Source of the DNA: Symbiodinium kawagutii
Lineage: Eukaryota; Sar; Dinophyceae; Suessiales; Symbiodiniaceae
Direction: 5' to 3'
Assembly: GCA_009767595.1 (NCBI GenBank)
Contig: VSDK01020320.1
Span: forward strand, 44,800 to 108,799
DNA: 64,000 nucleotides
In this document: positions 23,002-35,275 of the stretch, in pieces
How positions within the stretch are numbered: the first letter of the stretch is position 1
Layout of the letters: each line of letters begins with the position of its first letter
Translations under genes and position numbers: made by a program
The notes under the pieces: generated by a model
Seen by the model: only the letters and a program-made list of their open reading frames with translations
Database searches by the model: none
Told to the model about the DNA's origin: nothing

Positions 23002-23470
23002 AAGTTCTGAGAGAAGAACTTCTTTGGTTTACATCTTTTGAGAGTCTGAGAGAAGAACTTGAGGTCGCGGAGAAGAAGTTGATTGTCCCATTTGTTTTCA
23101 GCCCTGTCATTTGGCGGATCGACAGAGTGGCGAACTAAGCTTCTGCAAGCAGTGTTGCACACGAGCGCAAGACACGTTTGAGTTGAAGAAAGCACCAGGT
23201 GATCGGGTAGAGCTATTGTCGTGCTCACATGCCTGGGGCTTAGAATGGGAAGATTTGAGGTTCATATGTACTGTGCAGCGTGCATATGCAAACATCTAAG
23301 AGGCCCGACTCATGCAAGATCAAGAGAGCCAACATGATTTTGTCCAAAACTATCTCAAATGCATCGCAAGCGGAAAACTTTGTCAAACGGCATCAAAGAA
23401 ACTCAAAGATATCGTCGTCGACGTCAGTGACATCAACGAACTTTTCCACTCACCCTCAGCACTGTGCGAA
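23002..23470 (+). CDS. Exon set with Cys-rich domain, unknown
   Basis: The first exon, about 23002-23062, has a duplicated Arg-Glu-Glu-Leu helix (EVLREELLW, then SLREELEVAEKKL). The second, 23102-23272 (57 codons in phase 0 between TTTTCAG and GTGCAG), reads PCHLADRQSGELSFCKQCC and on to DRVELLSCSHAWGLEWED. The Cys/His pattern could coordinate a metal but matches no finger I can name. A third, 23371-23470, reads KLKDIVVDVSDINELFHS and ends at GTGAAG. The phase between the second and third exons does not match, so an exon is missing or they are separate. Confidence 0.45.
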
Positions 23471-23968
23471 GTGAAGTTTTTGAAATGAAACCTCCATGCT
23501 CGAGCCGGTCACACCGCTCTACTCCATGGACCGTTGCATCTACTAACAGTGTCTTTTATTCAAATAGTCAAGCAATTGTATGAAAAGAAATGTAATAGTC
23601 TCCATTCATCATTTGCAGATGTATGGACACACCATGGCTCGGCTCCGACTCAGAGCGAAGCCTTCCTTCAGAAGTGCGACTGCGAACACCTTTCCTTGGA
23701 GAAGCCTGAAATCAGAATCAGAATAGTTTAGAGATGTTTAGAGGAGGTCCCACAAGTCTAGGCAAAATGAATCTGCTTGGCTGACAATGGCGAGAGCCGG
23801 GTTTAGTTCTTTGACGTGCACTCCTGCTGATGAAACTCCAACATGATTTACCCCGCGCTTTCTAGACGTTTCTATGGGCCAAAACTCTGCAGCGCTTTTA
23901 TTTGCGGATTTGAAAGCAGTCGCAGGTTCTAGATCATACATTTGAAACTTGCAATGTGGAGTTGGGAA

Positions 23969-24077
23969 GAAGGAAACCAAAGGAAACCAAAGGAAACCAC
24001 AGGAAACCAAAGGAAACCAAAGCAAACCAAAGGAAACCCAAGGAAACCCAAGGAAACCAAAGGAAGCCAAACGAAAC
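23969..24077. repeat. 10-bp minisatellite AAACCAAAGG, about 10 copies
   Basis: Copies alternate with a few variants (AAACCACAGG, AAACCCAAGG). It encodes Lys/Pro/Asn-rich peptide on + and Phe/Trp/Val-rich peptide on -, and these are artefacts of the repeat. Confidence 0.95.
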
Positions 24078-24329
24078 CTTGAAATTTGCTTCTTTCATTT
24101 TTGACCTTTGCTGCATCCGCATCAGTTTCCGAGGTTTTTCATCGCTGCTGCATCGTCTCCTTCGAGTCATTTCACGTCTTCGAGGTCCGGAGCTGAACTG
24201 TCGAACACTGAATACAAGGAATTCAAGGAATTCAGGCAGAAACCCATGGAAGCCCCTTGACCCGTAACGAGTTACAAATCAGACATGCTGTCGCTGTTAC
24301 GAGGTGCACTTGTGTTCGATTCTCAGGTT

Positions 24330-24430
24330 TGGCTTTCTCAAAGTCAGAAGACAGAGAAGCAGAGTACAGAGAGAGATAGAGAGTATCAAGAGAAAGAGAG
24401 AACAATAGAGAATAGAAGAGCTAGAGCGAG
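24330..24430. repeat. GA-rich low-complexity stretch
   Basis: Purine-rich, AGAGA-type with irregular spacing. Similar texture continues at 24640-24760. Confidence 0.6.
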
Positions 24431-24541
24431 ACTTTTAAGTTTTGTCTTTCCGATGCCCCATCTAGGCCCAGTTTGCCGACAGACCTACGACCGACGTCCC
24501 TGGAATCATGAGGACCAACCTGAGTTGATGAAGTTATCAAG

Positions 24542-24640
24542 TTGTGTGTGTTGTGCGACAAAACGAATGATCCCAATGTCCGCGAGGTCGCAAAACCGCC
24601 GCGCCCTGCGGCTGACGGCGCTCTTCGACTGAAGAGTTAG
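24542..24640 (+). CDS. Exon with Cys-x2-Cys, unknown
   Basis: After ATCAAG the frame reads LCVLCDKTNDPNVREVAKPP, then RPADGALRLK. Third bases are mostly G or C. The Cys-x2-Cys suggests half of a zinc-binding site. The right border could be a GA donor near 24630. The surrounding sequence is GA-rich and non-coding. Confidence 0.4.
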   Translation: MCVLCDKTNDPNVREVAKPPRPAADGALRLKS

Positions 24641-25183
24641 GAGCTGAGACAAAAGAAGAGACAGAGAAAAAGATTTCAGAGATATTTAGAGATATTCTGA
24701 GTATTCAAAAGATTTAAAAGAGTGAGAATCAGATTGAGAATTCAGATGAGACAATCTGTTCAATCTGAGACAGTCTGATCAATCTGAATTCAGAGACTCA
24801 TTTGACGAATTTGTGACATCCTACCCTTTGTGACTCCGGAGAGTCTGATTTGTCGTTGGGTTTTGTCGTGTCCTGAGGTGCATTCTCAGGACCCAAAGCT
24901 GGTCCACCTCGGGCTCCAAGGTGCCACAACACATCCAAATCCACACGAAATCCATAGGAATTCCATTGGAATCCCATAGGAATTCCATAGATGACCTAAG
25001 GTTTTCAAAGTTTTTGTGAGTTTCTTGCAGGCTGAACTACAGAGTCCTACATTGAAAGTGGGACGCAAGCTTACGGAAATCTCAAGCAAGAGATACGCTA
25101 TGCATCAGTAGCTCTTAGACAGCCCACAAGTGGCTCCAAGACGGGCCAAAGCAGCCTGCAAAACTTGAAATGTCAAAACGGAA

Positions 25184-25720
25184 ATGGCAACAGAAGTGAA
25201 TTTCTCCGTGTCACGGGACTGCGAAGGGCTGGCTGTTGCTTTTCATGAATCTTGCCAGTTGTACAACCTCGTCCTCCTGAAATGCTTGAAGTTCGGAAAT
25301 GCCTTAAAGGCCATTGCGTTCTGGAAGGAGCCATGTCAGCAATTCATGACACAAAAAGCTCAGCAGTTCAATAGTCAGTGTGATCCCTGGAAGGACTACT
25401 TGGACTCTGGTATTTCCTCCACCAATGCCGTGCTTTCCACATGCGAGGCAAGGATGGGCTTCAGTCTCGTATCTTTAAGCGATGAAAATGCAAGGAAACG
25501 GCGGTGAATGCCAAGAATCAGGAAAATCAAATCTGACTTGTTTCATTTTGTTGCCCTCGGTGCGAAGGACTTAGATTGGAATCAGTTCGAAGATCTTTGC
25601 GACGAGTGCCGGCCTTTGATCACCGTTCAACATGCAGCAGGGCATGCAGGGCTATCGTTTTCTTTTAAAGTTCACCCAGGCTGGGACCAACTGGCTGGGT
25701 GCAGGCCTGTTCTACGATGA
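25184..25720 (+). CDS. Two in-frame ORFs separated by one TGA, unknown
   Basis: From ATG 25184 the frame is open for 107 codons, hits a single TGA at 25505-25507, and continues in the same frame for 70 more codons. Both halves look like protein: ALKAIAFWKEPCQ and FNSQCDPWKDYLDSG in the first, FHFVALGAKDLDWNQFEDLC in the second. Either a short intron removes the stop (for example GT near 25470 to AG near 25524), or the gene carries a nonsense mutation. I do not recognise the family. Confidence 0.4.
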
Positions 25721-26132
25721 GCTTTGTTGAAGTTGATTTGCTCTAATTGCATTTGCAAAGTTTCGCACACATATGCCTTGACATGCTTGGACTCGTCTTT
25801 GACTTTCTGGCGGCAATTTCGGCTCGCGGCAGAATACTCGATAACGAACTGTGTCGAAGCAGCCTGATCAATGCGGGCTGATGATCCGTACATTGTTATT
25901 GTGCACATTTCTGTGCGCTTGGGGACAGGCTGGCAACAGCACAAGTGTTTTGTTTCTTGTGTCGTCCTGCGGCTGGCAATATTTTTGGATCTTTTTTAGC
26001 AATGGCACGATGTGAGGCTTCTTGTTCCAGGGCATGTGTGGAGATTGGAGAGGCTCAATCCATTTGCAAAAGCCCGAATGATTTGAACGGATCCAAGCGA
26101 CATTTGAGAAGAAATGTGAGATGACCACACAG

Positions 26133-26270
26133 GTTGAAGCTGTCGTCTCGCTGCTCCAGATGGGTCCACCTCAACTGGTGCAACAGAGACTTGGACTCCG
26201 CTGGACAATCTGTAGACTGCACAGCGCATGGATACAACTCCGATGCAGCTTCTTCCGTGGTGCATAACCT
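26133..26270 (+). CDS. Exon candidate, unknown
   Basis: Following CACACAG the frame reads VEAVVSLLQMGPPQLVQQRL, then GLRWTICRLHSAW, and stops at TAA near 26269. The first half is the better supported part. No family recognised. Confidence 0.35.
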
Positions 26271-26274
26271 GATT

Positions 26275-28444
26275 CGTTAGGGTTCTACAGGTCTGCCAGA
26301 ACGTCTGCTGAATCGCATCGCAATATGACGTAACTGTATATGTAATATTACGATATGCATACCTGAACAGTAGAAATCAAAATACTTCTTTACACACATT
26401 TCTTTACACTTTACGGATATACATATGCATATATACATGTATATACACAATATTTATCTATATTTATATTTACACTGCAAATATGTCCCTATATGCATAT
26501 GCCCTTTTCCCCACCTGATGAGGCGAGGGTTTCGAATCGGTTCTCTCGGGGTTTGAGATTTCATGTCACCGGCTCCTCCCGAAACATGTCATGGACAAGT
26601 CAATGTCAGATTCGCATGTCAAATGATGAAAGACAACATGTAAACGCCTGAGTTAATGTCACATGCGGCAGAGCTTGCAAGGACAAATATAAGATGAAGT
26701 CAGACTAAATACCAGATGAATACGTCAGGTGCGTCAGATCCAGATGTCAGAAGACCAGGCGGAAGACTGGTGACATCGAAGTGTCAGAATACATTGCTGC
26801 GACACTAGCCAAGGTGTCAGAATACATGTTGCACGAAAATGCCAGAACACGAGCCAAGTTACTTTTTCAGTTCCAGAAAACATATGACATGATTTGGCAA
26901 AATAGACGACAATAGATGACAATAGATGTCAGAAATATTAGTCTCTACAGCACATTTGTGTCAGTACTGTCAGGGCAGACCTCAGAACGTTGGACAATAC
27001 GGATGCATGCCAGATGAACACATCATTTGGATGTCAGACTACTTGTATACAGGTCGTATGAATGTCAGTTCATTTGTCAAAATTCTGTGTGCGGATCTTC
27101 CTTTATCCTTCCAGATTAGAATTTTTTGGCACAGATCACTTGAAGCAAAGTGATTATTGTTTGATTATTCTCGATCATTCTTTCTTTTGTGTCTTGTCTT
27201 TGCCTTAGGACATCCACAAGATTCACGGCTGAGGCTGTGCCAAAGTGTTTGGGTCAGTTGGGGTTTACGAATTGGTGAATGCGATTTGAATTGGATTTGG
27301 TGGATGACTTGGATAACTTGGACGTTGTGATGCACCGAACTGATCCAAGTGATCATGTTTGCAAAGACCTTGCAGTGCCTTGCAGTCTCTGCTTGAGGCG
27401 CTGCTGCAGCTTCTCGCTGACACAAAATATTCCAGTGGCTTGGGAGGCGGAGCCTAACTTCGCAATTTGGCAAAAGATTGGCTTCTCAAGCCTTAAGGAA
27501 ACTAAAGAAAAATTGGACAAGTTTAAACAACTCTTTTGAAGACATGAAGGCTTTGTAGAAAGCTTATCATAGCTTATCAGACATTCCTTTGAAGAAACTC
27601 TTTTGAAGGCTTTGTCTGGATTCTAGGATCAAAGTTGCAGGCTTTTGTCCATGAGATTGTGATTCAGACCCCCACCGCTAGCGAAGAACTGAAAGCGAAC
27701 ACGGAATACATACTATGTATATTGTGATAATATCCCTATATGCATGAGATTTTGTATTTACGTGAATCTATACATAAATAAACATGTATTGCTGTACACT
27801 TTTGATTTTCAGGCATAATATTCAATCTATACTGAGCTATGCCCATCGATTCAATCTATGCTGAGCTATGCCCATGGGACAATGGAGGCCTTGTGATTCT
27901 CGGAGCTGCCTTCTTGGCATGCTGCTGCTGCCCCTTGCCCCCACTCACTGGTGGCAAGGAGGGACTTGTGGAGCGACAGTTTTTCAACAGAGCTTTTGAC
28001 ACGTCGACATACCTTCAACACACCCCAACATGCCAAAAGGTTTCTACAAACCCGTGGCGGCAATAGTTCTGTCAGTCAACGCTTGTTGGATTTTCCCCAT
28101 AGTATCAGATCTAGCAAGCTGCCAAGCACTCTTGCTAGGACTCTCCTGCAGAGATTCTTCCCCCAGTTTCAGACAAGGACGCAAAGATACTCCGAGATTG
28201 TCACTCGCATCGCTAGATTGGGAAACCTCAATGTTTGCTCTCGGCGTTCGTTTGCGCAGAAACCTCGACAAGCCCAAGCAGAAACCTCAAGATCCTTGGC
28301 AAATAGCTGCAAAGCCTCCAACAATTTGTCACACTTTCCCTGTCGTTTCTTTCTGACGGACCAAGGCAACTGCTGCTGCACCTTCGGCTGGATTCAATCA
28401 ACTTGTTGATTTTTGAACTTAATGCTGTTTCTTTTGGTTTCCAG
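26275..28444. other. Mostly non-coding; AT-rich 26330-26500
   Basis: An AT-rich block with TATA/CATA words at 26330-26500 is followed by TGTCAGA-rich sequence (26600-27100). Weak exon-like pieces occur near 27380-27450 (SLLEALLQLLADT) and at 27839-28000 (hydrophobic and Cys-rich), but without firm borders. Confidence 0.4.
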
Positions 28445-29518
28445 CCGAGAGTGCGCCACGCTTGCCGAATCATCAACGATCACTATCCATGGTCCATGTG
28501 CTCGGCATCGAATTTCTACCCAGAATGCCCGCCACAAAGCAAGTCTGTGATGGCTTGCGTGCGCTTCGCAAAAATCTAGGCAACATTTTCAACTCTGAGG
28601 TGGTGGTGGCATTCTATCTTGGATGAGACGAAGAGAAAAAGAAACGCAGGAAAAGCCAGATAGCAACATCCAGGAGCGCCCTCAGATTGGCCCGCCCAGA
28701 CATACTACCCTTGGGTTGCTTGGTTTCCGTAGTATTGCAGCTGGAGCCATGTTGCAATGAGTTTGAGGTGCAGCAGAATGCTTTCATTTCATTTAATTTG
28801 GAGATGACAATTCTCCAGCAATTCCGCCTAAGGTTAGTGCCACGACCTCCGGTAGAATGCGTAGATGCTGAAGGACATGTTGACTTCACGGGCAGGTGGA
28901 AATGTGCTGCAGCTGGTGGTGATTTAGACGGAGTTTTCGCAGACATGGGCATAGGCAGGGCACCGCTGCAGGGCAGTTTCAAGGGAATTAAGAATTGCCT
29001 CCAGCAGTCCCCATTATGCAGTGAGGCTTCATGACCCGGAGAGCGATGGCAGCCTTTGGATGGGGAAAGGGCGCTGTAGTCCGAACCTATGAACAGACTG
29101 GCAACCACGTGTCTGCCCCAGTTCAGTGTTCATCTTACGTCTACCTTCAGTTTGCTTCAGGAAGGTTATACCTTTTTGGATATTTTTAGTGTCGCTAAGG
29201 TGAAGGTGATCGAACAATCACTTCACGAGACTGTGCAAGAGTTCGACGTGATCGGGCAGGAGCAACGTGCGCCTTGGAGTAAAGTATCATACCAGCTGCA
29301 AAGACACCAGGATTATCCAGGATTTGCTTTGCTGCAGAGGGTCACAGATCTTGTGGTTTGAGATGTTTGAGGTGAGTGGCGGGGACTTTGACTTTCTTCA
29401 GACATCATACTGGGATCCACAGCAGCCCCATGTACTTCACTGGAGGGGCACCGATTTGGCGAAAGCAGAACCGAGCAAATGGACGAGAAACTGTCAATTC
29501 TTCCTGGACAAGGACTGG
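28445..29518 (+). CDS. Lipocalin/FABP-like protein candidate, several exons
   Basis: Exon 28445-28599 follows TTCCAG, starts in phase 2 and reads MVHVLGIEFLPRMPATKQV, then DGLRALRKNLGNIFNSE, before GTGGTG. An open block around 28790-29000 carries GHVDFTGRWKC followed by GGDLDGVFADMGIGRA; Asp-Phe-x-Gly-x-Trp followed by a short helical Met-Gly-Ile-Gly part recalls the first strand of fatty-acid-binding/lipocalin barrels. Exon from 29200 reads VKVIEQSLHETVQEFDVIG, and a last piece, about 29372-29518, reads YWDPQQPHVLHWRGTDL and NCQFFLDKD, strand-like and ending before GTAGAC. The order would suit a small ligand-binding barrel. Assignment is by resemblance only, and the joins are not phase-proven. 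Confidence 0.4.
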
Positions 29519-29624
29519 TAGACGGACCCAACGGTCTGAATTGGCCGTATTTGTATTTGTCAAAAAGATAGTTTTACATAGTTTTTGTTGATTCAACATC
29601 TTTTAACTTATGTTTCCCTAAATC

Positions 29625-29677
29625 TCTCTCTCTATCTCTCTGTCTCTCTATCTATCTATCTATCGATCGATCGATCG

Positions 29678-29719
<42 letters not shown>

Positions 29720-29720
29720 G

Positions 29721-29767
<47 letters not shown>

Positions 29768-29768
29768 G

Positions 29769-29819
<51 letters not shown>

Positions 29820-29822
29820 ATG
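29625..29822. repeat. (TATC)n tetranucleotide array
   Basis: About 45 units of CTAT with CGAT and GTAT interruptions. Its reading frames (Ile-Tyr-Leu-Ser) are not genes. Confidence 0.98.
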
Positions 29823-29883
29823 TATACATAGTCTAAGAGTTTCAGTTTGAGTCTTTGAAGTAAAATACGGTTGGAAGCCCAGT

Positions 29884-29968
29884 TGGGTGTTCCTCAAAAT
29901 GGGGGGACCCCCCAAATCAATTGTTGCAAATCATTTATAGCAATAAACCATTCGTTTCTTGGGTTGCC
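29884..29968. repeat. Dispersed repeat copy A with palindromic core
   Basis: It contains GGGGGGACCCCCC flanked by CTCAAAAT and CAAATC, then CAATAAACCA. The reverse complement of 47588-47672 matches it along its length with roughly three quarters identity by eye. The hairpin core and the scattered copies suggest a small non-autonomous element. Confidence 0.6.
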
Positions 29969-29969
29969 T

Positions 29970-32440
29970 GTTTTGAGAAGCGACCAGTTGACTCTGCAGG
30001 ATCACCTGCGTATAGAAACGACCTCATCAAGTGAGAAGGTCGCGTATTGGATTTACGAGCGCGAGATAACAAACTTCTATTAAAGACTGCACGCCAGATT
30101 CTTTCTGTATGCGTCTCTCTGGGTCCCGAAGTTTATGGAAGCTGCCAATTTTTCCAACAACCTTTTGTCCAACCTCCTAAGAATCCAAGTTGTCCAGCAT
30201 TTTCTTAGCCAAGCTTGAGACCAATACTCAAGATTTGGAAAAGCCACAAAAACCTCTTTTTTTGAGGGGGCCAAAGGCCCTCAACAGGTCCTTTGGATTT
30301 GGCAGCCTCTTGTCGCGTATGCCACAAGATGGGTCAAAGCAACCCTGTCCACTTCTAGAGCTGAGTAGCCAGAAGGCAGTCTCACTGCTGCATCTACCCA
30401 CCACGTGACGTTCGTTGTTTCTGACGCAATTTGAGAACGAGTGAATCAAGGGCGCAAGATGGATGGCGAGAAATGGCCCGCAATTATTCTGCGACAGCTC
30501 ATAACACTCCTCCAAAATTGTACCTTTGAACATGCAGAGCATGCATCCAGTTCTGTTCAGGGTGCCAAAGATGCAGCTTTGAGTGCTGAAATGGCTTTGG
30601 CACGTGGGAACTGACCTTAGAATTCTGTGGAGTGAGTCATGTTGCTTGAAGCTCCAGTATAAGTTGGTTCAAAGCACAGCTGTATTCTCAAACCATTGTG
30701 GACCCTTCTGAGAAACGTGTTGGCTATCATGGAGACTTGTGGAGACTGTTCAGACGTTAAGAGATTTGCCCTTTCACTTCGGCGAGGCAGAAAACGGGAC
30801 ATGGTACTGGATGGCAGCAAGACGCTTTAGGTCAAGTGGTTTTGGCCTTGGCAGCTGGTGAAAGCGCATCAGAGAAGGACCCTTCAATGTGCAAACATTG
30901 AGGCCATGACACTCGACTTGCTTGCCTGGCACGGCCAAAGGCTTAGACTTGAATTCGAGCGCTGAAAGGAGACAAGGACTTCAAGGGACTTGCAAGGGAC
31001 CGCAAGGGATTCAGTGAGAGCTTTCTCTCCAGAGTCGGTGTAAGGCATCTCTGCTGCCAAGCTCAATGACAAGTTTGCCGACGGTGTGTTTGATTTTGTT
31101 ATCGCGGCCCTTCTGACCTGATTCACATGACCAGGAAATATGTATTACTGTAAGTCTTCACATCTCTTCAATTTTTGATTGAGAACATTAAACGGTGGCA
31201 ACATGTGCAAGCTTTCATTTCTCAGACTCAGATTTCTCAGGCAAATTTCATTCTTTACCTCCAACATGGAGCCATCAAGCTATTGTTCCTGATTAATAGT
31301 GGTTGCGTAGTGGTTGCCCAGATCTGAAGAAATCATTGATGATGCACTGATGCATTACGCTTTTTGAGATCCTCTACTGGGCCTCTCCAGGCCGTTGTTG
31401 CCGACACAGACACAACTGTTCTCCACAGAGCTGCCACTGGGCGAACTCATACCAGGCTCCAAGCATTGACATTTGAAGCTAAGAAAGCTCAGAAGATGCC
31501 TTAAGATGTGAGAAGATGTGAGAAGTCAGGGATGGTGATTCTCTCTAATAAGCTCAAATAGGGAGGGAAACAGAGAATGTCGAAAGTGCTTACGCTTCAG
31601 ATTTGCCCCGATTTTGCCTTTCGCGGCCTTGTTAGGCTCCGAGAACCGATCCTGAAGGGTTCCCAATTGCAAAATGTGAGGAGCTGAGCTTCAATTCACC
31701 GACTGAGAGCATGCAATTCACATTTCGCAAAATGCAAAAGCTTTTGCTACGCGACGACTTCGAAAGTCTAGATATCAAAATATCCGTGTTACGGACTCAA
31801 AATTTGATTCCTAGCAAAATCCTTGTTCTTGACTTTCTCCTTTTCTTTATGGTGCAACATGCTCGGGATCTTGACATTCCCCTTTGTTGATTACCCAGCA
31901 TGTTCATGGATGCAGCCAAGCCATAGTGCACTTGTATATTTATATAGTAAGCCACCTATCGAGTTGCCCTGTGCACTTGAATAGTATGTATATATATATA
32001 TATATACATATACTTGCTGGATTCTATCCACCGCTACCTGATTCCAACGCCACCGAGTGTGCAAATCCCAGTGTTGCTGCCATGAGCTCTTGCAAATAAG
32101 GTCATGCTCAGCAGCGATTTCACGAAGCAAGCTCTACAAAGCTTGCGGCGCCCCCAGATTCGAGCACATTGCGACAGCAGGATCTACCGAAAGCACCGAA
32201 TGCAGCTTTGCCGTGCGGGAAACTCAGGGAGCTTGCAGCTTCTGAGACGTGGCTAGCCACCGCCCGCCTTCGAGCAAGAAGGGAACTTCCTGCCAAAGAA
32301 GAAGCAGGTGGCTGAGGGAGACCTGTCCTAGTCTGCTTTCTGAAGTTTTTCCGACTCACTACGACTCTCTACGACTCTCTGCCCATTTCTTTCTGTATGC
32401 CGATGTTTGCCGATTTGCTCGGTCATTGTATCCTTTGCAG
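29970..32440. other. No gene supported; repeats and short hairpins
   Basis: A hairpin with TTGAGGG and CCCTCAA arms lies near 30263-30286. A minus-strand open frame of 104 codons (30228-30542) and other open frames show no motif. A (TA)n stretch lies near 31987-32011. Confidence 0.4.
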
Positions 32441-32602
32441 GCGATGGAATTGATAACCCTGCAGAAGGACTCAGGGCTCGCTGGGTCTCCTTCAGGCCTG
32501 AAATTGCTCACCTCAACTTAACTTACAGCACCTGCAAGTGTTGCAGATTTCATGGCACCAGTACTCGTGACAGCCTGTGTTTGGATTTTGTTCCATTTTG
32601 CA
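32441..32602 (+). CDS. Exon candidate, unknown
   Basis: After TTTGCAG the frame reads DGIDNPAEGLRARWVSFRPE, then IAHLN, and later STRDSLCLDFVPFC before GTCATC at 32603. The first 80 bases are most protein-like. No motif recognised. Confidence 0.4.
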
Positions 32603-32763
32603 GGTCATCAAAGAAATGTCTTGAAGGAGGCAGTAGATTCAGCAGATGGCAGTGCCTAAGTAGTCTTCTTTCACTTCTTTCTTTCACTTTCCACGTGGAT
32701 TCAGTTCTTGTCGCCTTGAAGCTACCAGGTCTCTCGAGTCGGGGAATTGTGGACAGCAACTTA

Positions 32764-32846
32764 GACACCCAACATGCGTAGCACATGCGTAGCACATGCG
32801 TAGCACATGCGTAGCACATGCGTAGCACAAGCGTAGCACATGCGTA
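32764..32846. repeat. 11-bp minisatellite ACATGCGTAGC, about 7 copies
   Basis: Tandem copies with one variant (ACAAGCGTAGC). The minus-strand Cys-Ala-Tyr-Met repeats it encodes are not a gene. Confidence 0.95.
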
Positions 32847-33220
32847 GCGTGCTCCGATTTTCACAACGATGCCGAGGCTTTGGGGGCTGACGCTGGCTGC
32901 AAAGAATGGCTTGCACCCCATGCACTGGACGGGCAATAGTTCTTTCGCGATGGTACGAGTCCAACTTCCACTTAGCATTTTCATCCATTGTGTGGTTCTC
33001 TGCCAATGCAGACATCTATCACTGATACTTTGTCACCGACGCAATATGCTCTGGCACAGAGTCTTCCTGGCTGTAGCTTGTAGCCTGGTTTTATTGCAGT
33101 AGCCGCTTCCTCAGAGTCCTTCAGAACGCTGAGAGGACAAAGCGTTAACGCGCTTCCCGAAAAAGCACGGGTCTTGACCTCAGTTTTGAGTCGTGAAAGT
33201 ACGAGGTTTCACGAGGTTTC

Positions 33221-33761
33221 ATGGCTGGCGTGGCCACTGGCTTGAAAGCGGCACAGATTTGCTTGGAGGCAGCTGCTTCGCGACTTGATTCAGGCGAGGT
33301 CCTGAGAGACAACTTGACACAGGCTCAAGTGAATGGACTCAAGTCATCTCAAGTCTCCATAGAGAGACATGTTTGGAAACACTCATGTTTGGAAATGTCT
33401 CAAAGTATGTTGAGATCGCAGAGGCCACTCAGAGTTTCATGACATGTCTTTGATCAAAGTGAACTTGTTGAATTTCCTGCAGGTGACTGGCACTCAACAC
33501 GGCAAGGTGGTCTCCTCAGCTGAGGGCACAGGTGCAATACAAGTGCAACATGCAGAAATTCTTTGCTTCTCCAAGGTGCGGATGTACATGTCCTACACTC
33601 CATGCCTAGCTTGTTTGGCAAAGCTTTTCCAGCTCCGGACAGGAGGCCTTTGGGGGGGGCTGAGTTTTGTCAGCCACACATTGTTTTACTTTGATGAATT
33701 TGCATCTTTTCTTCAGCTTCAATTTCTGGATGCCGAAATTGTCGGGACTTCCCCTGGAGAG
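33221..33761 (+). CDS. Three-exon 5' gene segment, unknown protein
   Basis: ATG 33221 opens exon 1 (36 codons, MAGVATGLKAAQICLEAAAS and on to LRDNLTQAQ), ending at GTGAAT. Exon 2, 33483-33575 (31 codons), lies between CCTGCAG and GTGCGG and reads TGTQHGKVVSSAEGTGAIQV. Exon 3, 33717-33761 (15 codons), reads LQFLDAEIVGTSPGE between CTTCAG and GTTTGC. All three are phase 0, giving a continuous reading through two GT-AG introns of 154 and 141 bases. The start is an alanine-rich helix. No downstream exon was found. The family is not recognised. Confidence 0.5.
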
Positions 33762-34224
33762 GTTTGCAATGCGAGGTGGCTTTTGACACCTGGCGTGAAA
33801 CACGATCCTGGACATGCTGAGGCTTGTCAAGGAGAGAACTGCCTGCGCGAGACTGTTTATGGATGTGATTCAAATCGCACATGAGGGTGCAAACGGTTTG
33901 TCACCATTTGAATCAAAGACAGAGATAATTTTGAAGGAAGTTTGAAAGTCAAACGTCCGACTTGTAGAAAGTTCTGGCAGGTAACCCCGAACAATACATT
34001 TCAGAGAAGCAGAGATGTCAAAAGAGCATGATTTGCATACGAGACAGATGGGAATCGCGCAAATATGGTGTATGTTTCCAACAATTCTGTGCTGTGTACA
34101 GCTGCGGGTGCGGAGGTCTGTGTTGAAAGTGCTGCTTGAATCGCAAAATCCTAGAAACTCTCCGTCCAAAACAGCAACTTTCGGAAGTTCAGATGTTCAG
34201 AAAGGAATATTTGTCAATCTCCAA

Positions 34225-34487
34225 ACGTATGTCTCTACTATTGGCCTACCTATCTACCTATGTCTCTACCTGTCGACCTATCTATATACCTAATGTATGT
34301 ATCTACCTACGAATGTACCTATGTACCTATGGACCTATCTACCTATCTACCTATCTACCTATTTGTTTATCTACCTACCTATTTCTCTATCTATCTGTCT
34401 ATCTGTCTATCTGCCTATCTGTCTATCTGTCTATCTGTCTATCTGCCTATCTGTCTATCTGCCTATCTGCCTATCTGCCTATGAATC

Positions 34488-34534
<47 letters not shown>

Positions 34535-34537
34535 GTT
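34225..34537. repeat. Compound TATC/TACC/TGTC tetranucleotide array
   Basis: Long 4-bp-periodic pyrimidine-rich array with CTAC, CTAT and CTGT blocks. All frames across it encode Tyr/Leu/Ser-rich artefacts. Confidence 0.97.
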
Positions 34538-35073
34538 GATCTCTATCTGCCAATTTTGCTTCCAAGAGTACTTCGCGCCACAGCAGTGGGATCAATAGAA
34601 AATTGGTTAGTCTTTGATAGATAGATAGGTTTGCTAGACAGATACGAGGTAGGCAGCTAGGCACTTTGGCTCTGCAAACAGAGGTCTTCGCTATCATAAG
34701 ATGATTGGAGCTATACAACATGTTGCAGTCGAGGCCTCTTGTGAACAGCTTCATTGAGAGCCAGACCTGAGTTCGGCCGAAAGAAATGTATTTCAGAGCA
34801 CCGACAAGACTAAGTCATCTTGGCCAAATTTTCGACCTCATCGTCAAAAAAGGAGTGGCGGAGCTGCAATGTTGTGAGCAGAATCACGAGGTGTCACGTG
34901 GTGTCACGTTGTGCTAGGCTTGCATCGGGGATCAGCGTTTATACCTTGGTGGGAATTCAGCGTTGTGGCTCCAGCCAAAATTGATTATGTTTGTGATTTG
35001 CATCGCAATGCTCGGTTCCCAGATCAGGAGACTTGCGTCAAAATTCAAACTGCTCTTGTGTGCTTTACGGATT

Positions 35074-35275
35074 ATGGATAGGAAATCCACTCCAAGTGCA
35101 GAAGAGGGAACCACAGAGGCACAGCATTCCCCAGCAATGAGGGCTGGGAATGGGACCAAGAAGGACACCTCTCCCAACCCGCTGCTTCAGGCCCTTTGCG
35201 TCAACATTTTTGTCGTCGCTGTTTTCATAGCCGTTGTCGTTGCTGGCGTCGTCGTGCGGTGGTTGCTGTCGCTAG
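35074..35275 (+). CDS. First exon of a single-span membrane protein, unknown
   Basis: From ATG 35074 the frame reads MDRKSTPSAEEGTTEAQ, a polar segment to GNGTKKDTSPNP, then a hydrophobic helix (NIFVVAVFIAVVVAGVVV) ending RWLLSL before GTGGCC. Third bases are GC-rich. A polar N-terminus followed by one helix suggests a tail-anchored or type II protein. The following exon was not identified. Confidence 0.45.

Noticed and set aside
23738..24170. Phe/Trp/Val-rich minus frames
   Set aside because: Translation of the 10-bp minisatellite.
30228..30542. Minus-strand frame as a possible retroelement remnant
   Set aside because: No reverse-transcriptase or endonuclease motif could be seen.
34136..34624. 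162-codon Tyr/Leu/Ser-rich frame
   Set aside because: It reads through the TATC/TGTC array; no stable composition outside it.
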